A stretch of 64,000 nt of DNA from Gammaproteobacteria bacterium (GTDB lineage: Bacteria > Pseudomonadota > Gammaproteobacteria > Steroidobacterales > Steroidobacteraceae), in contig JADJHU010000015.1 of NCBI GenBank assembly GCA_016707425.1, positions 890,001 through 954,000 of the forward strand, given 5' to 3'. This document shows positions 20,052-27,605 of the stretch, piece by piece. The notes below the pieces were generated by a model. It was not told the origin of the DNA. It ran no database searches and saw only the letters and a program-made list of their open reading frames with translations. Within the stretch, counting starts at the first letter, position 1; the number at the start of each line of letters is the position of its first letter. Position numbers and translations under genes: made by a program.

Positions 20052-21067
20052 GCGGCGACTGCAGGAACGGAGGTGATGACGGGACGCTCGCGCAGCGCGT
20101 ATTCGAGGCTCTTGCGCCCGGCGGATTCCGTTCCGGAGAGCGTCTCGCCGCGGAGCTGGGTGTCAGCCGCAGTGCGGTCTGGAAGGCTGTGGAGAGGCTG
20201 CGCAGCCTGCAGGCCGAGATCCATGCGGTTCCGAACCGTGGCTACCGGCTTGCCCAGGCGACCGTGCCGCTCGATGCGCGGCGCGTTGCAGCAGCACTGT
20301 CCCCGCAGGCGGCAGCGATGGTGCATTCGCTGCGCGTCGCCTGGTCGCTCGGCTCGACCAATGCGCAGCTGCTCGAGGCGCCTCCGCCCCCTGCCGGCCG
20401 CGCGAGCGTGCTGCTTGCCGAGCATCAGAGCGCCGGACGTGGGCGCCGCGGGCGCACCTGGATCGCGCCTCTGGGCGGAGCAATCTGTCTTTCCATCGGG
20501 TGGAGCTTGCGCCTGCTGCCACCCGGGATCGGCGCGCTCGGGCTCGCGATCGGCGTATGCGTGCGTCGCGCACTCATGGACTGCGGGGTGCAGGCCGTGG
20601 GCCTCAAGTGGCCGAACGACCTGGTCGCCGATGACGGCAAGCTCGGCGGCATCCTCATCGAGCTGCGTGCCGAGGCCGGTGGACCCGCGTTCGCTGCGAT
20701 CGGCATCGGGCTCAACGTGACCCTCGGTGCGCGCCTGCGCACCGCGATTGCCGGGACGGGCACTTGCGCAGCCGATCTGATCTCGCTCGGACTGGCGGAC
20801 GTCGATCGCAACCGTCTGGCCGCCTGCGTGACCGAACGCTGCCTCGCGGGTCTGCAGGAGTTCGATGCGGCGGGCTTCCAGCCCTTCGTGGCCGAATGGC
20901 GTGCAGCCGATACGCTCTGCGGGCGGGAGGTGACGGCGCATGTCGGAGGCGAGTCTCTCGTGGGAATCGCCCGGGGCATCGATCTCTCCGGGGCACTGCT
21001 TCTCGAGACGGCCGTGGGTCCGCGCGCGCTCATTGCCGGAGAAGTGACCGTGCGGGCCGGCTCATGA
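20048..21067 (+). CDS. birA: Biotin--[acetyl-CoA-carboxylase] ligase / biotin operon repressor
   Basis: 339 aa. An N-terminal winged helix (FRSGERLAAELGVSRSAVWKAVERL) makes it the bifunctional BirA type that can also repress biotin genes. The catalytic domain has the biotinyl-AMP loop AGRGRRGRTW, GLKWPNDLVADDGKLGGIL and a C-terminal SH3-like domain. It attaches biotin to acetyl-CoA carboxylase. Coupled to plsY and coaX by ATGA overlaps. Confidence 0.9.
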   Translation: MSGDCRNGGDDGTLAQRVFEALAPGGFRSGERLAAELGVSRSAVWKAVERLRSLQAEIHAVPNRGYRLAQATVPLDARRVAAALSPQAAAMVHSLRVAWSLGSTNAQLLEAPPPPAGRASVLLAEHQSAGRGRRGRTWIAPLGGAICLSIGWSLRLLPPGIGALGLAIGVCVRRALMDCGVQAVGLKWPNDLVADDGKLGGILIELRAEAGGPAFAAIGIGLNVTLGARLRTAIAGTGTCAADLISLGLADVDRNRLAACVTERCLAGLQEFDAAGFQPFVAEWRAADTLCGREVTAHVGGESLVGIARGIDLSGALLLETAVGPRALIAGEVTVRAGS

Positions 21068-21849
21068 GCGCGTGTGCCGCTCTTCTGGTCGATCTCGGCA
21101 ATACCCGCGTGAAGTGGGCGCCACTCGTTGCGGGCCGCCCGGGCAGGCAGCGCGCGGCCGCGCATGCAGACTGGTCGGATGCCGACTTCTCCCGGGAGTT
21201 GTGCACGGGCGTGCCGCGGGGCACACCTGTGCTCGTCGTGAGTGTGGCCTCGGATACCGTAAACAGACGCCTGGCGCGCGCCGTGACACGCAGCCTCGGC
21301 GGCAGACCCGCTTTCGTGCACAGCGCACGCCGCGCGGCCGGGGTGCGCAACGGCTACCGCGAGCCGTGGCGGCTGGGGGCGGATCGCTGGGTCGCAGTGC
21401 TTGGTGCGTACCACCTGTTCCGTCCTGCTCGCCATGTCTGCGTCATCGATGCGGGGACCGCCCTGACCATCGATCTCGTGGATGACGCCGGAGATCACCG
21501 CGGGGGCGTGATCGTGCCCGGGCCAGAACTCATGGTGTCGAGTCTGCTCGCCGGGACGAGCGGCATCCGCAGGCGGGTGGCATCCACCGCGCGCGTGGCA
21601 CGCGCTTTCTTCGCCCGGGACACGAGGGCGGGGCTCGAGCGTGGAGCGGAGCATGCCACCGGGGCACTCGTCGAGCGCGCTGTGCACGAGGCGCGGCGGT
21701 TGCTGGGTGGCCCGGTGACCGTGGTGCTCACAGGTGGCGCTTCTTCGCGCCTGCAGCGCTCGATCGAGGTGAGACACCGGCTCGTGCCCGACCTCGTCCT
21801 GCGCGGGCTCGCCGTGCTGCTGCGCGATGGGTCACGCGACATCGTGTGA
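21064..21849 (+). CDS. coaX: Type III pantothenate kinase
   Basis: 261 aa; first step of coenzyme A synthesis. ASKHA-fold motifs: LLVDLGNTRVKWA at the N terminus, LGADRWVAVLGAYHLF, and VIDAGTALTIDLVDD. Overlaps birA by 4 bp (ATGA); birA-coaX pairing is common in Proteobacteria. Confidence 0.9.
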   Translation: MSACAALLVDLGNTRVKWAPLVAGRPGRQRAAAHADWSDADFSRELCTGVPRGTPVLVVSVASDTVNRRLARAVTRSLGGRPAFVHSARRAAGVRNGYREPWRLGADRWVAVLGAYHLFRPARHVCVIDAGTALTIDLVDDAGDHRGGVIVPGPELMVSSLLAGTSGIRRRVASTARVARAFFARDTRAGLERGAEHATGALVERAVHEARRLLGGPVTVVLTGGASSRLQRSIEVRHRLVPDLVLRGLAVLLRDGSRDIV

Positions 21850-21910
21850 GCACACGCACACCGCAGACACGCTGGGCTCTGGTGCCCCTCGCAATCTAGA
21901 ATGGGCCTTC

Positions 21911-22642
21911 ATGCGTACGCTGTTCCTCGCCCTGCTGCTCGCGAATCTGGCGTTCTTTGCCTGGGCCCGCTGGCTCGCACCTTCGACCGATGACGCCACG
22001 ATCTCGGCGCCGCTCTCTGTGCCGAAGATCATGCTGGCAGGCGAGCGCCGTGCATCGCCGATGGTCGTCGCTGCCGCGGGACCGGGGGGGCCACGCTGTG
22101 TGTCCGTCGGACCCTTCGCCACGGCCGGGCATGCGGCCAGCGCCGCGAAGATTCTCGGATCGGGTGCGCTCGGCACGCGTGAGCGCAGTGAGTCCGCCAC
22201 CCTCGTCGAGAGTTACTGGGTGTACGTGGGCGGATTCGCCTCGGCACCCGACGTGATGGACGCCCTGCGTCGCCTGCGCGGCGCGGGCTTTGCCGAAGCC
22301 GAGGCCATGCCACCCTCACCCGAGGGTCGGCGCGTTTCTGCGGGCACCTTCCGTGAGCGCGAGCGCGCCGACAGCGCCGCCGCAAGAGTGCAGCGCCTCG
22401 GCCTGCAGCCGGTGGTCGCCGAGCGCACGCGCGAGGCGGAGACCTTCTGGGTTGATCTCCAACTCGCCCCCGGAATCGCCGACCCTGTACTCGAGACGCT
22501 GCAGGGCGGTGTGCCGTCCGCGCCCTTGCAGTCGAAGAGCTGTCCGGCCGTGTCCGCCGAGTCGAGCGGGCCCGTACCCAATCCGCCGGCTGCGGACGTC
22601 ATTGGCAGGGCAGCGACGCCGGATGAGGCGTCCATCGCTTAG
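21911..22642 (+). CDS. SPOR domain-containing protein
   Basis: 243 aa. The N terminus (MRTLFLALLLANLAFFAWARWLAP) is a single membrane anchor. Two SPOR-like segments follow: CVSVGPFATAGHAASAAKIL ... YWVYVGGF near 65-115, and VSAGTFRERERADSAAARVQRLG near 130-160. SPOR domains bind denuded peptidoglycan at division sites. The gene sits between coaX and tRNA-Thr, an order also found in Xanthomonadales. The C-terminal ~50 residues are low complexity. Confidence 0.7.
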   Translation: MRTLFLALLLANLAFFAWARWLAPSTDDATISAPLSVPKIMLAGERRASPMVVAAAGPGGPRCVSVGPFATAGHAASAAKILGSGALGTRERSESATLVESYWVYVGGFASAPDVMDALRRLRGAGFAEAEAMPPSPEGRRVSAGTFRERERADSAAARVQRLGLQPVVAERTREAETFWVDLQLAPGIADPVLETLQGGVPSAPLQSKSCPAVSAESSGPVPNPPAADVIGRAATPDEASIA

Positions 22643-22645
22643 AAT
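22640..22645 (+). promoter_or_regulatory. Possible -10 box of tRNA-Thr promoter
   Basis: TAGAAT begins 24 bases before the tRNA, a typical distance for a stable-RNA promoter. No good -35 match lies 16-18 bases upstream, so this is weak. It overlaps the end of the SPOR gene. Confidence 0.3.
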
Positions 22646-22663
22646 GCGTCGGCCAGGACCAGC

Positions 22664-22739
22664 GCCGGCTTAGCTCAGTTGGCAGAGCAACTGATTTGTA
22701 ATCAGTGGGTCGGGGGTTCGATTCCCTCAGCCGGCACCA
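22664..22739 (+). tRNA. tRNA-Thr (anticodon TGT)
   Basis: 76-nt cloverleaf: acceptor GCCGGCT pairs with AGCCGGC, anticodon loop TTTGTAA, T-arm GGGGGTTCGATTCCCTC, 3' CCA encoded. Its 3' half (22694-22736) is the attachment core of the element that follows and is duplicated at 28989-29031. The encoded CCA lies just outside that core and so appears to come from the element side of the junction. Confidence 0.97.
22694..22736 (+). repeat. attL: 43-bp direct repeat inside tRNA-Thr
   Basis: Identical to 28989-29031. It spans the anticodon loop through the discriminator base of the tRNA. It also contains the stop codon of the integrase gene on the minus strand (TGA, 22727-22729). Confidence 0.9.
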
Positions 22740-23899
22740 ACAGAATCAACCACTTCGACACTCGGCACAGCAGCCAAATTTCCCGCTGCTACCGTTTTGC
22801 TACCACTCGGCAGCAGGATCGCCGCCACGCGGTCCCCGGCGTCCGCCACGTCCTCGGGCCATACGTCCGCGTACTGGTCCATCGTGAAGGCCGCGGAATG
22901 GTGGCCCATGAGTGTCTGCACCACCTTCGCGGTTGCCCCGGACCGAATCAGCGCAGTAGCGAACGAGTGACGCAGCATGTGCGGCGAGCCCTTGACGGCC
23001 ACGCGGTCGGGGTCGTCCGGCGTCGGTCCCGTCCGCCGCAGCAGCGGCAGCCAGGTGCGGGTGCGCCAGTTGTGGTACTCGGTAGGTCCGCCACCGGGGG
23101 CGGGGAACACGAGCGGCCCCGGTGTGCGCAGCCGGTGCAGGCGAAGCTCCTGCGCCACGGCAGCCGGCAGCGGCAGCGTGCGGCGTGCGTTGGCGGTCTT
23201 GAGTTCGGACCACGCGCCGTGCGTGTACTGCTCCACCACGCGCAGCGTGCCGGCCGAAAGGTCCACGCGCTCCCACTTGAGCCCGGCCGCTTCCCCGAAG
23301 CGCAGCCCGGTCACGACGACGAGTCGCAGGAAGGTCGCGGTGCGCGGGTCCGCAGCGTCCAGCAGACGCGCAATCTCGTCCGGCGTGAAGGCCCGCACCT
23401 TCGACTTGCACGCGGGTCGGCGCACATGCTCGAAGGGGTCGCCCGTCATCCAGCGGAAGCGCCGCGCATGGCGCAGCACCACGCGCAGAAGGTCGAGCGC
23501 ATTGCGCACGGTCTGGACGCCCGCGCCCGCAGTCAGCATCTCCTGCCGCCACGTCGCCACGCCCTCGGCGTCCACGGTGCGTAGCTTCCGGTCCCCCCAT
23601 CGCGGCGCGACGTGCACTCGCCACGTCATCGCGTAGAGCGTGCGGGTTGTGTGCCGCAGCGGTGCGCCCGTCCGGTTGTCGCTGCCTTCCGCGCAAAGTG
23701 TGCGCCAGGACTCGTAGGCGTCACGGACCGTCCGCGAATCGTTCGGCGCGACGTACTCGCCGCGGCGGATGGCGACCTTGTGCGCGGCCAGCGCGTCCTC
23801 GGCAGCCTTTCGCGTGTCGAAACTCTCCCAGTGCCGCTTCCCGGTCGCGTCCCGGTAGTCGGCCACCCATCGTCCCCGTCTTTTGCGAATACATGCCAC
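22727..23899 (-). CDS. int: Tyrosine-type site-specific integrase
   Basis: 390 aa starting at GTG with GGAGG 7 bases upstream. N-terminal arm-binding region (1-50), SAM-like core-binding domain (about 55-160) and a catalytic domain with Arg200 (VTGLRFGE), Lys234 (LKTANARR), His307/Arg310 (HMLRHSF), His333 (LMGHHS) and nucleophile Tyr343 (DQYADVW). All catalytic residues are present, so it is probably active. It recombines the element with the tRNA-Thr 3' end. Its stop codon is supplied by the attachment core itself. Confidence 0.93.
   Translation of the reverse strand: MACIRKRRGRWVADYRDATGKRHWESFDTRKAAEDALAAHKVAIRRGEYVAPNDSRTVRDAYESWRTLCAEGSDNRTGAPLRHTTRTLYAMTWRVHVAPRWGDRKLRTVDAEGVATWRQEMLTAGAGVQTVRNALDLLRVVLRHARRFRWMTGDPFEHVRRPACKSKVRAFTPDEIARLLDAADPRTATFLRLVVVTGLRFGEAAGLKWERVDLSAGTLRVVEQYTHGAWSELKTANARRTLPLPAAVAQELRLHRLRTPGPLVFPAPGGGPTEYHNWRTRTWLPLLRRTGPTPDDPDRVAVKGSPHMLRHSFATALIRSGATAKVVQTLMGHHSAAFTMDQYADVWPEDVADAGDRVAAILLPSGSKTVAAGNLAAVPSVEVVDSVGAG
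22785..22804 (+). repeat. Arm-type site candidate, left end
   Basis: TGCTACC at 22787-22793 and 22798-22804: two heptamers in tandem with an 11-bp period, about 50 bp inside the left core, within the 3' end of int. The same arrangement recurs near the right end and internally. Confidence 0.5.
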
Positions 23900-24207
23900 G
23901 TGCGAGCCTCCAGTTGTGTGAAGGCCGCGAGGCGCCGCGTAGAATTGGCGGCAGCCGCCGCGACCCCCCGTTAGGTTGCGTTGCGGTCAGGGCCTCGGCG
24001 ATGTTTCCGCATCGCCGGGGTCCGTCCCGCCCATCGTGCACTTCCCCGTGGCAGGCTGCAAATCAGGCAGAAAGCACGAGCTGCGGCCCCGACAATGCGG
24101 CATCTTGCGAAAAGGGCGCTCCCCGTCCGGGGCAGCCAGTCGCTCGGGTTGGTCCCGGCACCATGGCCGCAGCGCGCATCGCGACGCTCGGCAAGAGGCG
24201 GCCGGCG

Positions 24208-24233
24208 GAAAATGCCGCTGCAGCGGTATTTTC
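24208..24233. repeat. Palindrome 1 of 3 (CCGCTGCAGCGG core)
   Basis: Left arm GAAAATGCCGCTG, right arm CAGCGGTATTTTC; 26 bp with one G/T mismatch. In frame within the ParB-like remnant, encoding part of NAAAAVFS. Confidence 0.8.
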
Positions 24234-24237
24234 ACAA

Positions 24238-24353
24238 TCCGCGGCGGCCGATAAATTCCACGTTTCGGCCGATTCCATCCAGCGCGCGCGCAAGGTGATC
24301 GATGGCGGAAGCAAGGCGCTGCAACGCGCGGTTGAACACGATGAGGTCTCGCT
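24238..24353 (+). repeat. Direct repeat copy 1 (116 bp)
   Basis: Matches 24623-24738 (offset 385 bp) at about 107 of 116 positions by eye. Encodes the helix-turn-helix module of the ParB-like remnant. Confidence 0.8.
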
Positions 24354-24367
24354 AAAGGGCGCCAATC

Positions 24368-24391
24368 AGCATACCGCTGCAGCGGTATGCT
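24368..24391. repeat. Palindrome 2 of 3 (CCGCTGCAGCGG core)
   Basis: Perfect 24-bp palindrome with arm AGCATACCGCTG. Same 12-bp core as palindromes 1 and 3 but different, still complementary, flanks. Confidence 0.85.
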
Positions 24392-24592
24392 CCCAGTCTG
24401 ATGCGGTCGAAAAGATGGACGTTTCGCGCAGCTCTGTGCAGCGCGCCCGCAAGGTGATCGAGGGATGACGAGGCGCTCGCGTTCGTGATCTCGGCGAACA
24501 TCCAGCGCCGCCATCTCACGACGGAACAACGCGCGATGGCCGCAGCGCGCATTGCGACGCTTGCGCACGGCGGCGACCGGCGGGGAGAGAAT

Positions 24593-24618
24593 TTCAAAAC
24601 CGCTGCAGCGGTTTTGAA
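24593..24618. repeat. Palindrome 3 of 3 (CCGCTGCAGCGG core)
   Basis: Perfect 26-bp palindrome with arm TTCAAAACCGCTG. Flanks differ from the other two copies yet pair perfectly. Confidence 0.85.
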
Positions 24619-24622
24619 CCAG

Positions 24623-24738
24623 TCCGCGGCGGCCGATAAATTCGACGTTTCGGCCGATTCCATCCAGCGCGCGCGCAAGGTGATCGAGGGCGGAAGCAAG
24701 GCACTGCAACAGGCAGTCGAAGACGGTGAGGTCTCGCT
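24623..24738 (+). repeat. Direct repeat copy 2 (116 bp)
   Basis: Second copy of the 24238-24353 repeat, in ParB-like remnant copy 2. Confidence 0.8.
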
Positions 24739-24822
24739 CACGAAGGCCGCGGCCGTCGCGCGTCTGGCGTCGTCGTAGCGGACAAGTTGCGTCATGCCGC
24801 CCCCTTTCGTGCCTTCTCAAAC

Positions 24823-24840
24823 GGTAGCGGCGCGGTAGCA
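24823..24840 (-). repeat. Arm-type site candidate, internal
   Basis: On the minus strand TGCTACC-N4-CGCTACC, again with an 11-bp period, lying just downstream of the xis-like gene. Opposite orientation to the two end sites. Confidence 0.4.
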
Positions 24841-24862
24841 GGGCCAAAAAGTTCCCGGCGAA

Positions 24863-25156
24863 TCATGGCCGTGCGCGTGCTCCACTGATCCTGAGACAGT
24901 TGGTCACGGCGTCCACGTCGAAGCGCACGTGCTTGCCGGCCCGCACGCAGGGAATGCGCCCGCCCTTCGCCAGTTCATAGACCGTGCTTTTGGGCAGCGC
25001 GAGCACTCGGGCGAGCGTGCCGGCGTCCACGAGCCCGGGCGGTGCGGGCGAGGGTGCAGGCGCGGGCGGATTGATCGGGACCAATGCCGCCTCGTACTGC
25101 TCGCGCGACAGGCGCAGCGTGCCAATGCCAGCCAGCGGGATGAGCACGTCAGCCAT
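24863..25156 (-). CDS. AlpA/excisionase-like helix-turn-helix protein
   Basis: 97 aa. After a Pro-rich linker (residues ~28-40) the C-terminal half has the MerR/AlpA-type winged helix of phage excisionases: LVDAGTLARVLALPKSTVYELAKGG, then RIPCVRAGKHVRFDVDAV. Such proteins direct excision or activate integrase expression. The N-terminal segment (MADVLIPLAGIGTLRLSREQYEAAL) is not part of the HTH and may mediate contacts. GGGAG precedes the ATG. A promoter with inverted repeats lies upstream. Confidence 0.7.
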   Translation of the reverse strand: MADVLIPLAGIGTLRLSREQYEAALVPINPPAPAPSPAPPGLVDAGTLARVLALPKSTVYELAKGGRIPCVRAGKHVRFDVDAVTNCLRISGARARP

Positions 25157-25188
25157 AGTGCCGCTCCCGCCTCGTCGCGGTCGGTGTA

Positions 25189-25207
25189 GTCAGTGAAGTC
25201 AGTGATT
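25189..25207 (+). repeat. Inverted repeat, left arm
   Basis: 19 bp built from two GTCAGTGA units with a 9-bp period; perfect reverse complement of 25287-25305. Confidence 0.85.
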
Positions 25208-25227
25208 TCCCATTTAAGACCTCTGAC

Positions 25228-25257
25228 CCTATAGACACCGATCCAGAAAGGTCGCAA
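25228..25257 (-). promoter_or_regulatory. Candidate sigma-70 promoter of the xis-like gene
   Basis: On the minus strand TTGCGA and TATAGG are separated by 18 bp, about 70 bp before the xis-like start. The promoter lies between the two inverted 19-bp repeats, so a protein binding those repeats could repress it. Confidence 0.4.
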
Positions 25258-25286
25258 AGCGCACACGCGCGAGGAAGGTAATGCGG

Positions 25287-25305
25287 AATCACTGACTTCA
25301 CTGAC
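25287..25305 (-). repeat. Inverted repeat, right arm
   Basis: Reverse complement of 25189-25207; followed by one more partial unit (TTGACTGAT). Lies 20 bp beyond the end of the replicase gene. Confidence 0.85.
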
Positions 25306-25324
25306 TTGACTGATCGGCGCCCCA

Positions 25325-27508
25325 TCACTTGACCCTCGCCAGGGCGGCAGCCGCGGCCAAGCGCTCGCGCGGGGGCAGCTCCCGCCGGGCGTAGACGCTT
25401 TGGCGCCGGTCGTCTACCTTCCACAATCCGTCTTCGGCGGCCTCGTTGCGCACCGGCACGTATCCGGCGGCCTCCATCCGGTGCGGTATCTGTCGCCGGT
25501 TGCGCCGGTCTAGCAGCCACTCACGGAAGTTTTCGCTTGCGCGCGCTGAGACGGCCGCGAGCGTTACCGCTGACGGTCTGTTGAGTGCGTCCAGCGCGTC
25601 GGCAAGCTCCGCGTCCTCGGGGGCGCGGTTCGTGTCCACGGCGTTCCAGAAGGCGGCTGTCTTGCGCGGTGGTGCCTTAGGATCGAAGGCGGAAAGATCG
25701 AGCGCGGCGAGATAGGCCGCGACGTGATCGAGCCCGCCGTCCGCGTACCAGGCGTACAGCTCGCGCCAGTAGTCCGGGCGGAAGTCCTCGCGCGTGAGGT
25801 TCGACCACGCCACGAAGTGCCGGCGATCGTCCGGCGGCAGGTAGATACCGTCCACGTGGTTGGTCGTGATGACGACGCCCATGACGTTCATCACGGCGTG
25901 CTCGCGCAGGTGCTTTTCGTCGCAGCGGAGCACATCGGGCGGCGCTGCCGTGTAGACCTTCATGTGATCGTAGAAGCTGTAGCGGTCTACTTCGCCCAGG
26001 TCCCGCGCCTCGCTCACGCGCAGGATCACTGACTTCACGAAGCCATTGAATCGCCCGAGCAGATGCGTCGGGGAGACTTCCGAGAAGTTCCACGGGCCAA
26101 TCGCGTGCTTCGCGGGCTCGAGTAGCGTGTCCTTGCCAATGCCTTGCGCGCCTCCGAGCAAGAGCGCGTGGTTGATCTTTTCCTGCGGCCGTTGCACACG
26201 ATGCGCGAGCCAGCGCGTGATGTGTTCGGCCTCATCGGGATAGACGCGCTTCACGTGATCGAGCCACCGGCCGGCGCATGTGGCGTCGCCCGCCTTGCGC
26301 TCCGGCGGGCGGTACAGGTTGAAACATGCCACGCCCTTGCGCTCGATCCATCCGCCATCGGCGACGAGCCGGTCGCGTATCACCATCGGCTCGCCCGGCG
26401 CCCATGTCATCTGGTCTATGGGGCGATTCGCGTCGAGCCAGTCGGCCGGCCTCTCGTCGTGCACGGGAGCAACCCGGGCGTTCACGCTTGCTCCGGGCCA
26501 AAGTTCGCGCGTCGGCACGAAGATGTACTGGCGCCCAGGCAGGTAACTGCAAAAATCGTCAACGCTGATCGGCCGGGTTTCTTCCGGCGTAACGTGCCGC
26601 TTGCGCGCGGCAATCTGCTCCACCTCCTCCGCGGGTAGCGGCGGCCTGCATCGCGCTTCGTTCATTGCCTGCAGCACGACTGCAATCTGCTCAGGCTCGG
26701 CGCCCTGCTTGCGCAGTCGGAATGCTTCGCGGCTCAGGTGGGTATTGCGATCGTGCGTGATGAAGCCTTCGGCCTGCTCCTGCGGTGGCGCCTTCTTCGG
26801 GCTCTCGACCGCAAAGACGCGCCGCGCGACGTCGGCAGCGTCCCGAAGGTCCGCGAGCTGCGCCCCGGCGATGCGTTCGCCTGTGACCGTGAAGTAGCGC
26901 CCGCCGGAGTAGATTTCGAGCCCTTGCGCGTCGCGCTTGGCGGTCCCAACGTCGCCGGTTCCGAGAATGTGCAGCCCGTTCCCTGAAGGCGAGCGTTCGC
27001 AATACGACGCGGCCGCGGCGAGCACCTCCACGACGCGCTCGTCGTGCTCGTCGAGCCCGTCGAAGTCGATGCCGGCGAGCGTGATCTCCTCGCCGGGGAC
27101 TTCTCCGAGCGCAACGCCCAGGCCCGCGCATCGGGCGGTCAGCTCAGTCGCGGCGGCCTCGAAGTCTACGAGCCGTGCGCGATCCTCAGGTGAGTCGAGC
27201 GCGCCGCGCCGCGGGGTGCCGTCGGCGTAGTAGGGGACTTTCCGCGGCTTCTCCCCCGGCGCCCCCGCCACGGATCGCCAAAGCAGCCATACGGGCAGCT
27301 CGCGCAGTCCGGCCGGCACCTTCTCGCGAATGCGCGCGACAAGCTCCGCGTGCGGGACGACGATCGCTGCGCGGAACTGTTCGCGGGGATCGGTGTTGGG
27401 TGTCGTGGATATCGACGCGGTGATAGACTCGCGGTGTTGTTTTCGGCTTTCGGCCTCGGCAAGCGCGCCAACGCTTCCGGGGCCGCGTCGTCTCTGGGGG
27501 TCATGCAT
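25325..27508 (-). CDS. NrS-1-like primase-polymerase / DUF5906 helicase
   Basis: 727 aa. The N-terminal third has archaeo-eukaryotic-primase-like features: WLLWRSV near 74-80, LAGIDFDGLDEHD (144-156) with acidic metal-ligand candidates, SPSGNGLHIL (173-182) and EIYSGGRYFTVTG (198-210), a combination seen in phage NrS-1-type polymerases. A PriCT-like helical segment follows (about 250-305), then an SF3-type helicase with Walker A GGAQGIGKDTLL (452-463) and VMGVVITTNH near 545. Such proteins prime, extend and unwind, and replicate small phages or plasmids. The start overlaps the preceding small ORF. Assignment is by motif recognition. Confidence 0.8.
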   Translation of the reverse strand: MHDPQRRRGPGSVGALAEAESRKQHRESITASISTTPNTDPREQFRAAIVVPHAELVARIREKVPAGLRELPVWLLWRSVAGAPGEKPRKVPYYADGTPRRGALDSPEDRARLVDFEAAATELTARCAGLGVALGEVPGEEITLAGIDFDGLDEHDERVVEVLAAAASYCERSPSGNGLHILGTGDVGTAKRDAQGLEIYSGGRYFTVTGERIAGAQLADLRDAADVARRVFAVESPKKAPPQEQAEGFITHDRNTHLSREAFRLRKQGAEPEQIAVVLQAMNEARCRPPLPAEEVEQIAARKRHVTPEETRPISVDDFCSYLPGRQYIFVPTRELWPGASVNARVAPVHDERPADWLDANRPIDQMTWAPGEPMVIRDRLVADGGWIERKGVACFNLYRPPERKAGDATCAGRWLDHVKRVYPDEAEHITRWLAHRVQRPQEKINHALLLGGAQGIGKDTLLEPAKHAIGPWNFSEVSPTHLLGRFNGFVKSVILRVSEARDLGEVDRYSFYDHMKVYTAAPPDVLRCDEKHLREHAVMNVMGVVITTNHVDGIYLPPDDRRHFVAWSNLTREDFRPDYWRELYAWYADGGLDHVAAYLAALDLSAFDPKAPPRKTAAFWNAVDTNRAPEDAELADALDALNRPSAVTLAAVSARASENFREWLLDRRNRRQIPHRMEAAGYVPVRNEAAEDGLWKVDDRRQSVYARRELPPRERLAAAAALARVK

Positions 27509-27605
27509 GGCAGCCCCCTACGCTCGCGCAGACGATGACTGCCAGGACAACGGTATCCGGGATGGCTGCGAGCGCACGGACGAGCGCCACGAGCGCGCCG
27601 CTCAC
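27501..27605 (-). CDS. Small hydrophobic peptide (putative)
   Basis: 34 aa from a GTG that overlaps the stop of the preceding gene (GTGA), ending inside the replicase start (stop TGA overlaps its ATGCATGA). Contains one hydrophobic stretch (AIPDTVVLAVIVCASVGGC). The tight overlaps on both sides suggest translation, perhaps only for coupling. No homologue recognised. Confidence 0.3.
   Translation of the reverse strand: MSGALVALVRALAAIPDTVVLAVIVCASVGGCHA

Larger units (their letters stand above)
24163..24468 (+). pseudogene. ParB-like DNA-binding protein remnant, copy 1 (internally duplicated)
   Basis: Encodes MAAARIATLGKRRPAEN, then AAAAVFSQSAAADKFHVS and SIQRARKVIDGGSKAL, then EVSLK, followed by a second partial unit (TAAAVCSQSDAVEKMDVS ... 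SVQRARKVIEG) and a stop. This is the pattern of the C-terminal half of phage/plasmid ParB-like proteins (AAARxAxL, then a helix-turn-helix, then AVExGEVS). The N-terminal ParB nuclease-like domain is missing. With the next copy it looks like decay plus tandem duplication. It could still be expressed as a small DNA-binding protein; I see no good ribosome site. Confidence 0.5.
24458..24778 (+). pseudogene. ParB-like DNA-binding protein remnant, copy 2
   Basis: The open frame reads DDEALAFVISANIQRRHLTT, then EQRAMAAARIATLAHGGDRR, TAAAVLNQSAAADKFDVS, SIQRARKVIEGGSKALQQ and AVEDGEVSLTKAAAVARL. FVISANxxRRHLT is the block that normally follows the ParB N-terminal domain, so this copy keeps more of the family than copy 1 but starts in mid-protein. 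A GTG at 24485 could start a 97-aa product. A 116-bp stretch (24623-24738) repeats 24238-24353 with about nine differences, so copies 1 and 2 arose by duplication. Confidence 0.5.

Noticed and set aside
24208..24618. CRISPR-like array in the repeats of the element
   Set aside because: Only three palindromic cores with irregular spacing (about 160 and 225 bp), inside coding-like sequence, and no cas genes.
24352..24795. 147-codon minus-strand open frame over the ParB-like repeats
   Set aside because: The plus strand has the recognisable FVISAN-RRHLT and AVExGEVS family pattern; the minus frame is its mirror.
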